A stretch of DNA of 64,000 bases from Oscillospiraceae bacterium (GTDB lineage Bacteria > Bacillota > Clostridia > Oscillospirales > Ruminococcaceae), in contig JAFQIY010000016.1 in assembly GCA_017415165.1 (NCBI GenBank), forward strand, positions 62,001 through 126,000, given 5' to 3'. Below are positions 43,106-51,518 of the stretch, in pieces. Both the position numbers and the translations under genes were made by a program. The notes under the pieces are model-generated. The model saw nothing but the letters and a program-made list of their open reading frames with translations. It made no database searches and had not been told where the DNA came from. Positions within the stretch are counted from its first letter, which is position 1; every line of letters begins with the position of its first letter.

Positions 43106-43732
43106 TTATATAATCTCAAAAACTTCACTCATCGGCTTCATCTGCTTTTCACGAGGCACATAAGCTGGCTTACCTACGGGAATTACGCTCATAAGGCGGT
43201 GTCCCTCAGGTGCACCGATGAACTCGTTTATTTCCTCTGCGGAAACAATAGGGTCGTTCATCCAGCAAGCACCAAGTCCCAACTCCTCAGCTTTGAGAAG
43301 CAGATTTTCAACTGCTGCACCAACACTCAGCACGTCGGGATTGCCCAATGCGGAAAGCATTTCGCTGTGTCCGTAACCCTTTGCGGAGTAGTACTCCTCA
43401 ACACGAGGGTCGTGGTACTTCATTTCGGTAAGGTACACCAGAATTACCACAGGTGCGTTCTTGAAAAAGGTTGTCTGCTTCACTCTTGATGCAACGAAAT
43501 TTTCGTCCTCGGCATCGCTGTAAAAGCGGCGTACTCCCCTTTCAACGGCTTCTGCAAGTGCGGAAATCTTTTCGGGAGTCCTGATTGCCACAAACCGCCA
43601 GCACTGGCTGTTGCAGCCGCTTGGTGCGGTTACTGCTGCTGAAACAAGCTGTTCAATCATACTGTCGTCAACGCTGTCAGCAAGGAATTTTCTTATGCTG
43701 CGGCGTTTTTTTATAAGTTCACTGAATTCCAT
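43106..43732 (-). CDS. Nitroreductase family protein
   Basis: 208 residues of the FMN-dependent nitroreductase fold: MEFSELIKKRRSIRKF, with the Arg-Arg-Ser-Ile-Arg FMN motif, then APSGCNSQCWRFVAIRTPEKI, GAAVENLLLKAEELGLGACWM and VIPVGKPAYVP. Enzymes of this family reduce nitro compounds, quinones or flavins with NAD(P)H. The physiological substrate is not clear. AAGGAAG precedes the ATG, which lies 12 bases after the TerD-fusion stop, so it is the last gene of the Ter-type operon and ends at its terminator. Confidence 0.9.
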   Translation of the reverse strand: MEFSELIKKRRSIRKFLADSVDDSMIEQLVSAAVTAPSGCNSQCWRFVAIRTPEKISALAEAVERGVRRFYSDAEDENFVASRVKQTTFFKNAPVVILVYLTEMKYHDPRVEEYYSAKGYGHSEMLSALGNPDVLSVGAAVENLLLKAEELGLGACWMNDPIVSAEEINEFIGAPEGHRLMSVIPVGKPAYVPREKQMKPMSEVFEII

Positions 43733-43744
43733 ATTTTTCTTCCT

Positions 43745-45034
43745 TTATACAACTGTTACGCCGTATCCACGGCAGATTTCTTCAAGAGGAAGTCCGATTC
43801 CCTTGCCTGACGGTATCATTTCCCATATTCCGTCGGTACGCTCAAATGCTACTGCAAGTAGCGTTCTTTGGCGGATATTTTCCGAGACAGGAAGGTGCAT
43901 ATGTACTCCGTTTTCGCAAAGTATGCTGATATCACCCTCTCTTAGTTTGTCGAAAAGGTGGTCAGGGTTGTTGCCGTAAATTGAAAACAACAGCACCATC
44001 ATACTCACATCAGCAGGTACACGTCGGAAATCCACATACATCACACGCTTATCGGGTGCATTGAGATAGGTTACGCTACCGCAGTCGGAATGGTCATTGC
44101 CAAAGAAAATCATACGCTTGTCATCACTGACTCTGCCGCTGATATTAAGCATAAACAGATACGCATCAATATCCATTTTAAGCTCGGATTTTCCCGTCAA
44201 CTCAATCTTATACTGCTTTGGTGCAATCGGAAGCCGCTTGCCAGGTGCGATGAGAACGTCTTCCTCATTATTCTCAACAAGCACTTCATCAATTTCTTCA
44301 AGCACAGGCTCAATAGTTTCAAGCTCAGGCTCTAGCATTGTTGCAAGCTGAACAAAATCAAGATTTTTCAGCATTTCCGAATAAGCCATCGGTGCTTCTC
44401 TGTCAACCGTGTGAAGCATTGCTCCATCGGTAAGTGTATTTTCTGTTCCTGCCGTGCCGCAAAGGATAATCCGTCTTTCAACAGCTGATTTTATGACGAT
44501 ATTTCCGTACAGCATCGAACCGTTTCGGATTTTACCAATATTAACGGTAATGGTGTTGTACCCCTGCGTAAGAGTCTGCACGGAAAGAGAAACTCCGTGG
44601 AAATTACAGCTTATTTCCGCTTCAACGGGCGAATAAATTTCCAATATATATGCGTGCTCCCTCTCAGCTTCAAAGGTACCGATATCAATTATCTTCGGCA
44701 ATCCCCAGAATTGTTCCTCGTCCTGTATACCGAGAATAGCTCCGTTTACTTCTATGTTTGTAAACTTCGTATCGTCATTGCGGCAGAAAACCGATATACA
44801 CTGCTCAGGAGGCAGATTGTTGTTTGTCAGCTCAATTTTAAGATTATCAAGCTGAACACCCTCAGCGTCAACAACAAGTACAGGACCGGAATTGCCCCAC
44901 AGGAGAGAACCATTGCCGTTTACTTTACAGCTCTTGCGCACGATGAACTTTCCTTCAAAATCACCTTTAGGAAGTTCAACTCTGCCTAAGCTGTCAGGAT
45001 TATCAAGCAGCTGCTGAATATCCTTGCTGTCCAA
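43745..45034 (-). CDS. TerD domain protein with N-terminal beta-helix-like region
   Basis: 429 residues from a TTG at 45034, seven bases after GGAGGGTG at the end of the ATPase-like gene; the frame extends to another TTG at 45049 that overlaps that gene. The C-terminal 165 residues match TerD: DIDAYLFMLNISGRVSDDKRMIFFGN, then FRRVPADVSMMVLLFSIYG and IWEMIPSGKGIGL. TerD domains bind calcium in stress-response complexes. Residues about 15-200 look like a right-handed beta-helix (LPKGDFEGKFIVRKSCKVNGNGSLLWGN, then LDNLKIELTNNN). An acidic linker rich in Glu joins them. The fusion is noteworthy. Confidence 0.85.
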   Translation of the reverse strand: MDSKDIQQLLDNPDSLGRVELPKGDFEGKFIVRKSCKVNGNGSLLWGNSGPVLVVDAEGVQLDNLKIELTNNNLPPEQCISVFCRNDDTKFTNIEVNGAILGIQDEEQFWGLPKIIDIGTFEAEREHAYILEIYSPVEAEISCNFHGVSLSVQTLTQGYNTITVNIGKIRNGSMLYGNIVIKSAVERRIILCGTAGTENTLTDGAMLHTVDREAPMAYSEMLKNLDFVQLATMLEPELETIEPVLEEIDEVLVENNEEDVLIAPGKRLPIAPKQYKIELTGKSELKMDIDAYLFMLNISGRVSDDKRMIFFGNDHSDCGSVTYLNAPDKRVMYVDFRRVPADVSMMVLLFSIYGNNPDHLFDKLREGDISILCENGVHMHLPVSENIRQRTLLAVAFERTDGIWEMIPSGKGIGLPLEEICRGYGVTVV

Positions 45035-45038
45035 AAAA

Positions 45039-47066
45039 TCACCCTCCAATAATTGAAATAACCGTTATCGCTGCAAGAAGAACAGCGCACAGTATTCTTA
45101 CAGAAGCAAACATTCTGCAAATATTCGCAAACTTAACTGCACCCGTGCAAAGGTCAGCTGCTGCGCTCAGACCGCATTTATTGGCAGAAGCATCTGAAAT
45201 ACTGCGGATTGATGATGCACACACAAAAGAAGCTATTGCCACATCGGTTTCGTCAAGCATATGAGAGTCGCAGTATTCCGAGCCGATTACACAAGTTTTC
45301 AGTCCTTGGTCTGATGCGGCTCTTACAATACGCATTTTATCCGCTGTGTCTGCATTTACAACTGCTCTTATTTCTGAGAAACGTTTTCTCAACTCGTTAT
45401 CATCCATTTTAGCAAGCTGCTCGGAATTTAAAATTACGCCCTTGCTTTTTTTGCCTGTTTTTTTCAAGGTATATATTACAGTCTCACGACTTGCAGAGGT
45501 GAGCAGAATAGTCCTTACTCCGCTTTTTTCAAGGCTTTCAAGTGCCTCTCCGGTTTCGCTGCACACCTTGCTGTGAACAGTAAGCATTCCGATAAGAGTA
45601 TATGTGCCTGACGGAAGCTTTTCATTCTTGATTACGCGGTCACACACTGCCAGAGCAACTACATCATTTCCTGTCAGTGAAATGGTTGCCGCAAGCTTTA
45701 TTAGTGCGTCCTTGTTTGTGATTTTGCATTTCTTTCCGTCAGCGGAAAAGCTTTCGGAACATTTATTGATTATAAGCTCGGCGCTTCCGCTGATAAATGT
45801 CACAAGCTTACTGTCAAGATTTACGGTAGCTCCGCTTATTCCGCCTTTTTCAGCGCTTGCCTGCTTTTTCACCCTGATTCTTACCGGCACTCTTTTTACG
45901 AAATTGAGAATTGCTCTGTCCGCAGGTGTACCGCCGTGGACAGCATTGTCATTTTCAAGCTGTGCCGTTGAGGTATTGATTACCGCTGTTTTTATAAGGC
46001 TGATGATTTTTTCGTCAACCTCCTCAATTCTGTCAATCTGATTTCCAACGCCGTCAACAAAGCCGTTGACAACACAGCTTTCCTCGGTAAACGCACCTGA
46101 TTTGTCTGCAAAAAGGATTTTCACATCCCTCATATCCGTGAGCACATCAGGTTTGGAAATGTTGATTTTTTTCATTGCAAGGGATTTCATCACACCTGAC
46201 GCAACGGCTTCCGTAATCAGATTTTTTCCGCAAAGACACCCTACTGCCAACACCGCAGCCGCAGCAACCGCTCCTTCAAGCAGACCCTCTGCAAGCTGTC
46301 CTGCAAATGCACCGTAAACCGTACAGAAAATCAGCACTGCCGCCGCACATACTGCACTGACTATGCCGCCTGCACGAATAATTGTGTCAGACTCCTGACT
46401 GTGAATTCTGATGTTGCTCTGTGTTTTTTCTGCCAAAAGGGTATTATCGCCTGTTGCAGTAATTTTCATTGCACCGCTCCCAGCAGTAATAACATAGCCT
46501 TTGTAAAGGCTGTAGGCACTTTTCAATCCCATTGCCCTGTTACCGATAAAAGATGACGGGGGTGTAGTTTTTTCTGCTTTTTCAAGCATACCGAATTCTG
46601 ACTGGTCAACAACAAACTGACCGTCTGCAATAATTCCGTCAGCAGGCACGGCATCTCCTGCGGAAAGATAAACAACATCTCCCACAGCGAGCATTTTTTC
46701 CTCTATGCACTCGGGTTTTGTGCCACGGAGCACAGTATAGCTGCTATGCTTTGCATCGGCGGATATTTCAGAAATTCTTTTTTCTGAAACATAGCTTATA
46801 ACTGCCTCAAGCAATGCACAGAGCACAGCCAAACCCGCAAGCACAAATATCCCCGACACATCGGAAACAGGTGCTGTTACTTCAAGCAGACCGAGAAGCA
46901 GTGCCACAATTTTCAGCATTGCACCTATTGTAAAAAGCTTACAGCTGAGGGAGGTTATTCCTGCCACAATATTTTCAGCAAAATTTATATCAATTGTTCG
47001 CTCATTCAAGCCGTATTTCTGTCTTGAAGCTTCCGCCTCACGTTCAGAAAGACCGGATAAAGACAT
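45039..47066 (-). CDS. Degenerate P-type ATPase-like membrane protein
   Basis: 675 residues with P-type ATPase architecture: cation-ATPase N-terminus (LSGLSEREAEASRQKYGLNE), membrane helices, an actuator domain (VVYLSAGDAVPADGIIADG), a nucleotide/phosphorylation region and two C-terminal helices. Key motifs are eroded. DKTGT reads DKSGA (Asp321 kept), TGES reads GMLE near 159-162, the TM4 motif reads AVGCLCGKN, and GDGxND reads GSEYCD. Transport activity is therefore doubtful; it may be a sensor or scaffold. The reading frame is intact. AGAGGA precedes the ATG. It sits between the kinase and TerD genes of the Ter operon. Confidence 0.87.
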   Translation of the reverse strand: MSLSGLSEREAEASRQKYGLNERTIDINFAENIVAGITSLSCKLFTIGAMLKIVALLLGLLEVTAPVSDVSGIFVLAGLAVLCALLEAVISYVSEKRISEISADAKHSSYTVLRGTKPECIEEKMLAVGDVVYLSAGDAVPADGIIADGQFVVDQSEFGMLEKAEKTTPPSSFIGNRAMGLKSAYSLYKGYVITAGSGAMKITATGDNTLLAEKTQSNIRIHSQESDTIIRAGGIVSAVCAAAVLIFCTVYGAFAGQLAEGLLEGAVAAAAVLAVGCLCGKNLITEAVASGVMKSLAMKKINISKPDVLTDMRDVKILFADKSGAFTEESCVVNGFVDGVGNQIDRIEEVDEKIISLIKTAVINTSTAQLENDNAVHGGTPADRAILNFVKRVPVRIRVKKQASAEKGGISGATVNLDSKLVTFISGSAELIINKCSESFSADGKKCKITNKDALIKLAATISLTGNDVVALAVCDRVIKNEKLPSGTYTLIGMLTVHSKVCSETGEALESLEKSGVRTILLTSASRETVIYTLKKTGKKSKGVILNSEQLAKMDDNELRKRFSEIRAVVNADTADKMRIVRAASDQGLKTCVIGSEYCDSHMLDETDVAIASFVCASSIRSISDASANKCGLSAAADLCTGAVKFANICRMFASVRILCAVLLAAITVISIIGG

Positions 47067-47092
47067 AGACCATATTCCTCTCTTTTGGGAAA

Positions 47093-48562
47093 TTAAATAA
47101 TTCTGACCTTAATCAACATTCCACGCTCATAACGTGAACCGCGGAAAATTGTTCCATCGGTAAGTCTGATTGCCTGACCGGCAGGCACGGGATTACCCTG
47201 AGGTGAAAGCAGACCCTCGGCATTACGGTTAATCAGAAACCACTCGCCGTTGTGACAGCATACATATGCCTGCAGGGATTTATCCGCCTTTTCATCGGCA
47301 AACACATTGCTGTAAAGATGCCATTTGAAAAGGGGCGTATTATTTACAACATCAAGCTCGGAGTAGCTTCTCCACTCGCCGTCGTGACCACGCACCTCAG
47401 AACTGAGTTCAAAGCGCACGATATTTCTGTCAGTAATGTGTGTTCCGCAGAACGGACAGACAGGATTATTTACATCGTGCAGTACAAACCATTTCTTGTC
47501 ACAGGACGGATTTGAACACTTATGCAGTAAATCCCAGGTCTTTACCAGACCACGCTCCCATTCCATTGCAGAAGGGCGCAGGGCAGGGTTATGCAGACCG
47601 TCCACAAAGGCACGCAGGAAAAGATTTTCCATTACAGGACCCAAATCCTTGATTGTGGTTTTCATCGCAGACGGACGATTGGAAGTATCGTCAGGATTTT
47701 CGATAAAGGTTGCCATCGGACCGAGTCCCAGGTAGTCGTCACGTTCTGCGGACTCGGATGAATAAATCTTCGGTCCCATAAGAGGATGACGGAAGAAAAG
47801 ATACTCGTAAATAAGCACAGCAAGGGCGTGCAAATCCGTTACTGAACTCGGAATTTTTCTTCGTGGGTCATTACGGTCAAGCTCCATTGTTGAGAGCACC
47901 TCAGGAGCGATGTAGCCTCGTGTTCCTGCAACCTCAGGCGGAAAAAGTCCAGGTACGACAAGCGTGTCGATATCAATAACAACGCAGTTTCCCGTTTTGG
48001 GGTCGATAAGCACGTTGTTGTTGGACAGGTCGGAATGTGCAAGACCAGCCTGATGCAGTCTGCGTATTGAACGTGCCAGCAGAAGCGACATCTGTATCAT
48101 AGAACGGAAATCGCCAAGCTCATTCTTATTGAGAAAGCGGCGGTTGCTGGACGTAAACCAGTTGCTTTTCTTGTCCTTGCCTTTAAGGTCAAGAAACTGC
48201 GATGCACCCTCCTCAAAGAAAAAGCTTTTGGGGTACGCAGGCGAAACTATGCCGAATTCAGGCAGGACAACAAGGTCGGTAGGCCAACAGAAGCGTCCTG
48301 CAAAATAGCTTGCAAGGCGCTCGTCGTTACCGATTGCACCGCCCTTTGATTCGGGAATAGTCGGGTTGTAACGCCCGATAATAGCTTCAAGACGTGCGGT
48401 CATATTACGGTCGATTTTGTTCGGCTCGTTGAAAAACTGCACAACGTAGGATTTATCAGGTGCAAAATATGTGTATTTCATTCCTCCTCGGGGAGGATTA
48501 TCAGTTATTACATACGGAATTTTTCTTCCGTCAGCAAGGGTTGCTTCACCCATTCTGCTCAT
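47093..48562 (-). CDS. TerY-P type protein kinase with zinc ribbon
   Basis: 489 residues. The kinase domain spans about 25-345: catalytic loop AHSDLSNNNVLID (Asp178), a metal-binding motif reading DID at 197-199 in place of DFG, and GTRGYIAPEVL. A zinc ribbon follows (Cys349, Cys354, Cys369 and Cys372), and the C-terminal 90 residues (GEWFLINRNAEGLLSPQGNPVPAGQAIRLTDGTIF region) look like a divergent FHA domain. Kinase, PP2C phosphatase and vWA protein together make the TerY-P triad described in Ter stress systems. It would phosphorylate Ser/Thr of TerD or other partners. It follows the PP2C gene by 17 bases. Confidence 0.9.
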   Translation of the reverse strand: MSRMGEATLADGRKIPYVITDNPPRGGMKYTYFAPDKSYVVQFFNEPNKIDRNMTARLEAIIGRYNPTIPESKGGAIGNDERLASYFAGRFCWPTDLVVLPEFGIVSPAYPKSFFFEEGASQFLDLKGKDKKSNWFTSSNRRFLNKNELGDFRSMIQMSLLLARSIRRLHQAGLAHSDLSNNNVLIDPKTGNCVVIDIDTLVVPGLFPPEVAGTRGYIAPEVLSTMELDRNDPRRKIPSSVTDLHALAVLIYEYLFFRHPLMGPKIYSSESAERDDYLGLGPMATFIENPDDTSNRPSAMKTTIKDLGPVMENLFLRAFVDGLHNPALRPSAMEWERGLVKTWDLLHKCSNPSCDKKWFVLHDVNNPVCPFCGTHITDRNIVRFELSSEVRGHDGEWRSYSELDVVNNTPLFKWHLYSNVFADEKADKSLQAYVCCHNGEWFLINRNAEGLLSPQGNPVPAGQAIRLTDGTIFRGSRYERGMLIKVRII

Positions 48563-48579
48563 AAGAAACCTCCGGAAAT

Positions 48580-49779
48580 TTATGTGTTGATATTGACAAT
48601 CAGAAGCGTTCTGTCGTCGAAAGAGCCACGCTCAACGTAGTTGTCCAGCCAGATTTTCAGCATTTCGTCCTTGTCCTTGTCGTGCACGATATCAAAGGCT
48701 GCAAGGGACGCTTTCTTCTGTGCGTACTTGTCCGCCCACAACTGTTCAAGTGACATATTTGTTTCTGCAAGGACATTCTTGGTGTACTGCAAAGCATACT
48801 TCACGTCACCGTCATTTACCCAAGGGTACTCAACAGGCTGTGGAGCTGTTACGTCAGTAATAAGCTCAGGCTCTGCAATTTCAAGGATATTATTCAGCTT
48901 CAAATCAAGCACAAGGCGAAGAAGCTGTGTGTTGTTAGGGTAATAGTCGTCAGCAACGCCGTCCGTCATAAGCATAAGCGTTGTCAGCTTTCCCCTGCGG
49001 ATTTTTGTACGGCTCATAAGGCTTTCGGGATTTCTGAACTGTTCCGAAGTAAGGAACTCAGTTTCGCCCGAAAAGCTGCCGCCGTCCGCTGTGCCGAGAA
49101 GAACAAGCGGATTTGCGTTATTTTCGTCAACTGCCGCAATCATACCGTCGCCAAGCTGAATAGAAGCAGTAAGATATTCCTTGCCGTTAGCAGTTTCCAC
49201 GGGAATAACCACGGAAGCGAGGAGCGTGCAGGAAAAGTCCTTCAATTCAGGCTTTCTGCCTGCTGCTTCTTCAAATTCGGGATAGTCCTTTCTCTTTTCA
49301 AATGCCGCTTCAACTGCTGCAAAAGCCTCCGCATAGCTGTCACGAAGCATTGCTGCAATCTGACCGCACATTACACCGAAATCAGCGTTGTCAAGGGGCA
49401 GACTCAATATTTCAAGATAGTTCGGATTATCACGCTTTATAGCGGAAAGCCGTGCCTTGACGTACTTGATAACCGCCTCGCAAGCTGCCTTTGCACCAAT
49501 TCGTGAGAACAGCTTTGAGCCTGCACCGTCAGCGGCGGCAGCGATAACCGTACCCTCGAAAATTTCAAAAGCATAGAAGTCGTCGCAGTTTGTGCCGTCG
49601 TGCTTATGCTTTTTGCCGCGGACTGTTGCACCGAAAACCTCAAAGCCGCTTTCATTTGCAGATGAACAGCTTGCTTCGGGGTAAGGCTCAGGACTTTCAG
49701 GCACGGGGTTGTACTTCCACATTGCCGCTGTGTGAGCGGTTACGTCATTATCCGAAAGCTTGTTAATGTTATTTTCCAT
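48580..49779 (-). CDS. PP2C family Ser/Thr phosphatase
   Basis: 399 residues. The PP2C metal-binding residues are visible: NCDDFY (Asp66 and Asp67), AAADGAGS (Asp84), LMTDGVADDYY and GSFDDRTLLIVNI near the end. An N-terminal extension of about 45 residues rich in Pro/Ser precedes the domain. It should reverse phosphorylation by the adjacent kinase, forming with the vWA protein the TerY-P triad. An insertion of about 80 residues between the last two metal motifs includes EYPWVNDGDVKYALQYTKNVL. GGAGGTAACG precedes the ATG; it starts 12 bases after the vWA gene. Confidence 0.92.
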   Translation of the reverse strand: MENNINKLSDNDVTAHTAAMWKYNPVPESPEPYPEASCSSANESGFEVFGATVRGKKHKHDGTNCDDFYAFEIFEGTVIAAAADGAGSKLFSRIGAKAACEAVIKYVKARLSAIKRDNPNYLEILSLPLDNADFGVMCGQIAAMLRDSYAEAFAAVEAAFEKRKDYPEFEEAAGRKPELKDFSCTLLASVVIPVETANGKEYLTASIQLGDGMIAAVDENNANPLVLLGTADGGSFSGETEFLTSEQFRNPESLMSRTKIRRGKLTTLMLMTDGVADDYYPNNTQLLRLVLDLKLNNILEIAEPELITDVTAPQPVEYPWVNDGDVKYALQYTKNVLAETNMSLEQLWADKYAQKKASLAAFDIVHDKDKDEMLKIWLDNYVERGSFDDRTLLIVNINT

Positions 49780-49791
49780 CGTTACCTCCGA

Positions 49792-50433
49792 TTACGGAAC
49801 AATTACGAAGCCCTGTGGCGGTGGTGGGAGTTCGATATTTGCACCGGGCTTGGAGTCAAGGCTCTTGGAGGACATTTTTACGGAGCTGGAAACCCACGCA
49901 AAGAACTGTGCAAGGTCGCCTGCGGAAAGGGTGTTCATCATAAGCACGCAGTCGGTGATTTCCTTGAGCACCTTTGTATCAGCGTAAGCACCAGCAGCAC
50001 AAGCGATGATGTTTGCAGGCTTTGTGCTCTTGAGCATTGCAGCAGCCTGACGCCAATCGTCAGTTGGTGCGCCGTCTGTAAGAATGAACACGAGAGGACG
50101 CCAGTCACCCTTCTGAGTTTCGGTAGACTTTCTTACCTCAGAGCGGATGCACTCGTTGAGAAGCTGCAAAGCCGCACCGAGAGCTGTTGCACCGCCTGCT
50201 GCAAGAGTTGGTTCTTTGAAGAGCATAAGCTCAGTCAGCGGAGTAACCTGTCTTGCGCTGGAGTTGAATGTGATAACGGAGAGGTACGCTGTTTCGAGAG
50301 CCTGAGGGTCGCCTCTGAGCTCAGAAATAAGCGCACGGACGCCGTGCTTTACTGCTTCGATAGGGTCGCCTGCCATTGAACCTGAAACGTCAAGGAGGAG
50401 ATAAACGGGAAGTCGTCTTGAAAATTCTGACAT
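49792..50433 (-). CDS. TerY-like von Willebrand factor A protein
   Basis: 213 residues of a vWA domain with a complete MIDAS metal site: DVSGS at 15-19, Thr83 in GGATALG and Asp120 in LTDGAPTDD. The compact size and the opening RRLPVYLLLDVSGSM match TerY proteins of tellurium-resistance-type stress systems. The C-terminus is proline-rich (ELPPPPQG). It is the first gene of the operon, with AAAGGCAGGG before the ATG and a near-perfect promoter 60 bases upstream. Such proteins are thought to recruit metal-bound or phosphorylated partners. Confidence 0.94.
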   Translation of the reverse strand: MSEFSRRLPVYLLLDVSGSMAGDPIEAVKHGVRALISELRGDPQALETAYLSVITFNSSARQVTPLTELMLFKEPTLAAGGATALGAALQLLNECIRSEVRKSTETQKGDWRPLVFILTDGAPTDDWRQAAAMLKSTKPANIIACAAGAYADTKVLKEITDCVLMMNTLSAGDLAQFFAWVSSSVKMSSKSLDSKPGANIELPPPPQGFVIVP

Positions 50434-50491
50434 AATATTGCCCTGCCTTTCTATTTAAAAAGATATAATTTGCTCATTTTAACATAATAAA

Positions 50492-50520
50492 ATTATACCT
50501 CTTTTTGTGAGAAATGTCAA
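50492..50520 (-). promoter_or_regulatory. Promoter of the Ter-type operon
   Basis: Exact consensus on the minus strand: TTGACA (50515-50520), a 17-base spacer and TATAAT (50492-50497). It should drive the six co-directional genes from 50433 down to 43106. Confidence 0.92.
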
Positions 50521-50925
50521 TTAAAATTTAGTTACAGCAACCGTTGGTTGCAGCTTCTTCTTTTCATTATTTAACAAAATTCGGATAGTTCTTGATACTT
50601 GATAAATATTGACACATCTGACACCATTGTTACACACCTTTTGAACGGTGTATGCTGATTTCCCTGTCATTCTTGGAAAACAACATATACACATTTCGCA
50701 TTCATTCAAGTTAAGTTTATCTTTAGGGAAAATATGTATTTGTGGATAAATTATTTTCAACTCGGCAAGTAGTCTTAAACATAATTTATCCCATTGATTT
50801 TCATTTCCAACATAAAATTTTTCCATACCTTCTTTTGCAATGCTTTCCAATTCTAATTTCAACACATCTGACAACAGCTGAGTTTCTTTAACTGCATTGT
50901 GACCTATTAATAATACACTTTTCAT
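50521..50925 (-). CDS. SLOG/DUF1273-like protein
   Basis: 134 residues, AT-rich. It begins with a Rossmann-like strand and loop (MKSVLLIGHNAV), then SIAKEGMEKFYVGNENQWDKLCLRLLAELKIIYPQIHIF and later CFPRMTGKSAYTVQKVCNNGVRCVNIYQ. This is the pattern of SLOG/YpsA-like domains (G-H-R/N, E-G---F--G----D, L---YP-I, S/T-G---A------G--V-N), which bind nucleotide-derived ligands and often occur in bacterial defence or stress operons. Assignment is by pattern only. It is divergent from the Xre gene and ends just before the Ter promoter. Confidence 0.6.
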   Translation of the reverse strand: MKSVLLIGHNAVKETQLLSDVLKLELESIAKEGMEKFYVGNENQWDKLCLRLLAELKIIYPQIHIFPKDKLNLNECEMCICCFPRMTGKSAYTVQKVCNNGVRCVNIYQVSRTIRILLNNEKKKLQPTVAVTKF

Positions 50926-50955
50926 AATAAAATCCTCCTATATATTACTATATAA

Positions 50956-50984
50956 ATAGTAACTCTTTATATGTATATTGTCAA
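50956..50984 (-). promoter_or_regulatory. Promoter of the SLOG-like gene with nearby palindrome
   Basis: Minus-strand TTGACA (50979-50984), a 17-base spacer and TACTAT (50956-50961). TTACTA and TAGTAA form a palindrome (about 50945-50962) over the -10 box, a plausible binding site for the divergent Xre regulator. Confidence 0.65.
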
Positions 50985-51027
50985 TATGTATCTTTAATAA
51001 TAAACTATAAAATAGGAAGTGATATAA

Positions 51028-51270
51028 ATGAACAAATGCAATTCTTTAATTACCATTAAGGAATACGGAAAAATAAATATATGTCTCAAAGAATTAATGG
51101 AAAAACGGAACATAAACCGCAATAATCTTGCAAATGCTTCAAATACAAGATTTGAAGTTATCAACAAATGGTACAACAACGAAGTTGAAAAGCTTGACTT
51201 GGACGTATTGGCAAGAATTTGCTACGTTCTTGAATGTTCACCGTCTGATATCTTAAAACACGAAAAATAA
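51028..51270 (+). CDS. Xre family (Cro/CI-type) regulator
   Basis: 80 residues. A Cro/CI helix-turn-helix of the small HTH_26-like type: INICLKELMEKRNINRNNLANASNTRFEVINKWYNNE, followed by LDLDVLARICYVLECSPSDIL, the typical fifth helix. AGGAAG precedes the ATG at usable spacing. AT-rich. It is divergent from the SLOG-like gene and may regulate that gene and itself. A strong bidirectional terminator follows. Confidence 0.87.
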   Translation: MNKCNSLITIKEYGKINICLKELMEKRNINRNNLANASNTRFEVINKWYNNEVEKLDLDVLARICYVLECSPSDILKHEK

Positions 51271-51301
51271 CCATCTCTGAAAACGCTCAGAGATGGTTAT
51301 T
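51266..51301. terminator. Bidirectional terminator
   Basis: Perfect 15-bp stem (51266-51280 with 51287-51301), 6-base loop and T runs, between the Xre gene and the convergent small-protein gene. Confidence 0.92.
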
Positions 51302-51303
51302 TT

Positions 51304-51516
51304 TCATTCATCGATTTTCTTTTCTTCTGATTGTTCAACCGTTTCCCCGTTCATATACTTCGCCTTGAGAAGCTTTTTCAGCGTGTCCTTGCCTGTGATT
51401 TCCTCAAATGCGGCAATGACACCATTCTTAACCGCGCCCTTGATTACCCAGTATGATACGATAAGAAGAATTATTGCCGTGCCGCCGCTTATGCCAAGTT
51501 CTTTAAGCAATTCCAT
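51304..51516 (-). CDS. Small single-helix membrane protein
   Basis: 70 residues from the ATG at 51516, with AAAGGAG lying in the last codons of the S41 protease gene and only two bases between stop and start. Residues 9-24 form one membrane helix (SGGTAIILLIVSYWVIKGAV), followed by AFEEITGKDTLKKLLKAKYMNG and a charged tail. I think similar short proteins in Clostridia belong to a DUF (possibly DUF6019), but I am not sure. The coupling to the protease suggests a joint role at the membrane. Confidence 0.65.
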   Translation of the reverse strand: MELLKELGISGGTAIILLIVSYWVIKGAVKNGVIAAFEEITGKDTLKKLLKAKYMNGETVEQSEEKKIDE

Positions 51517-51518
51517 AG

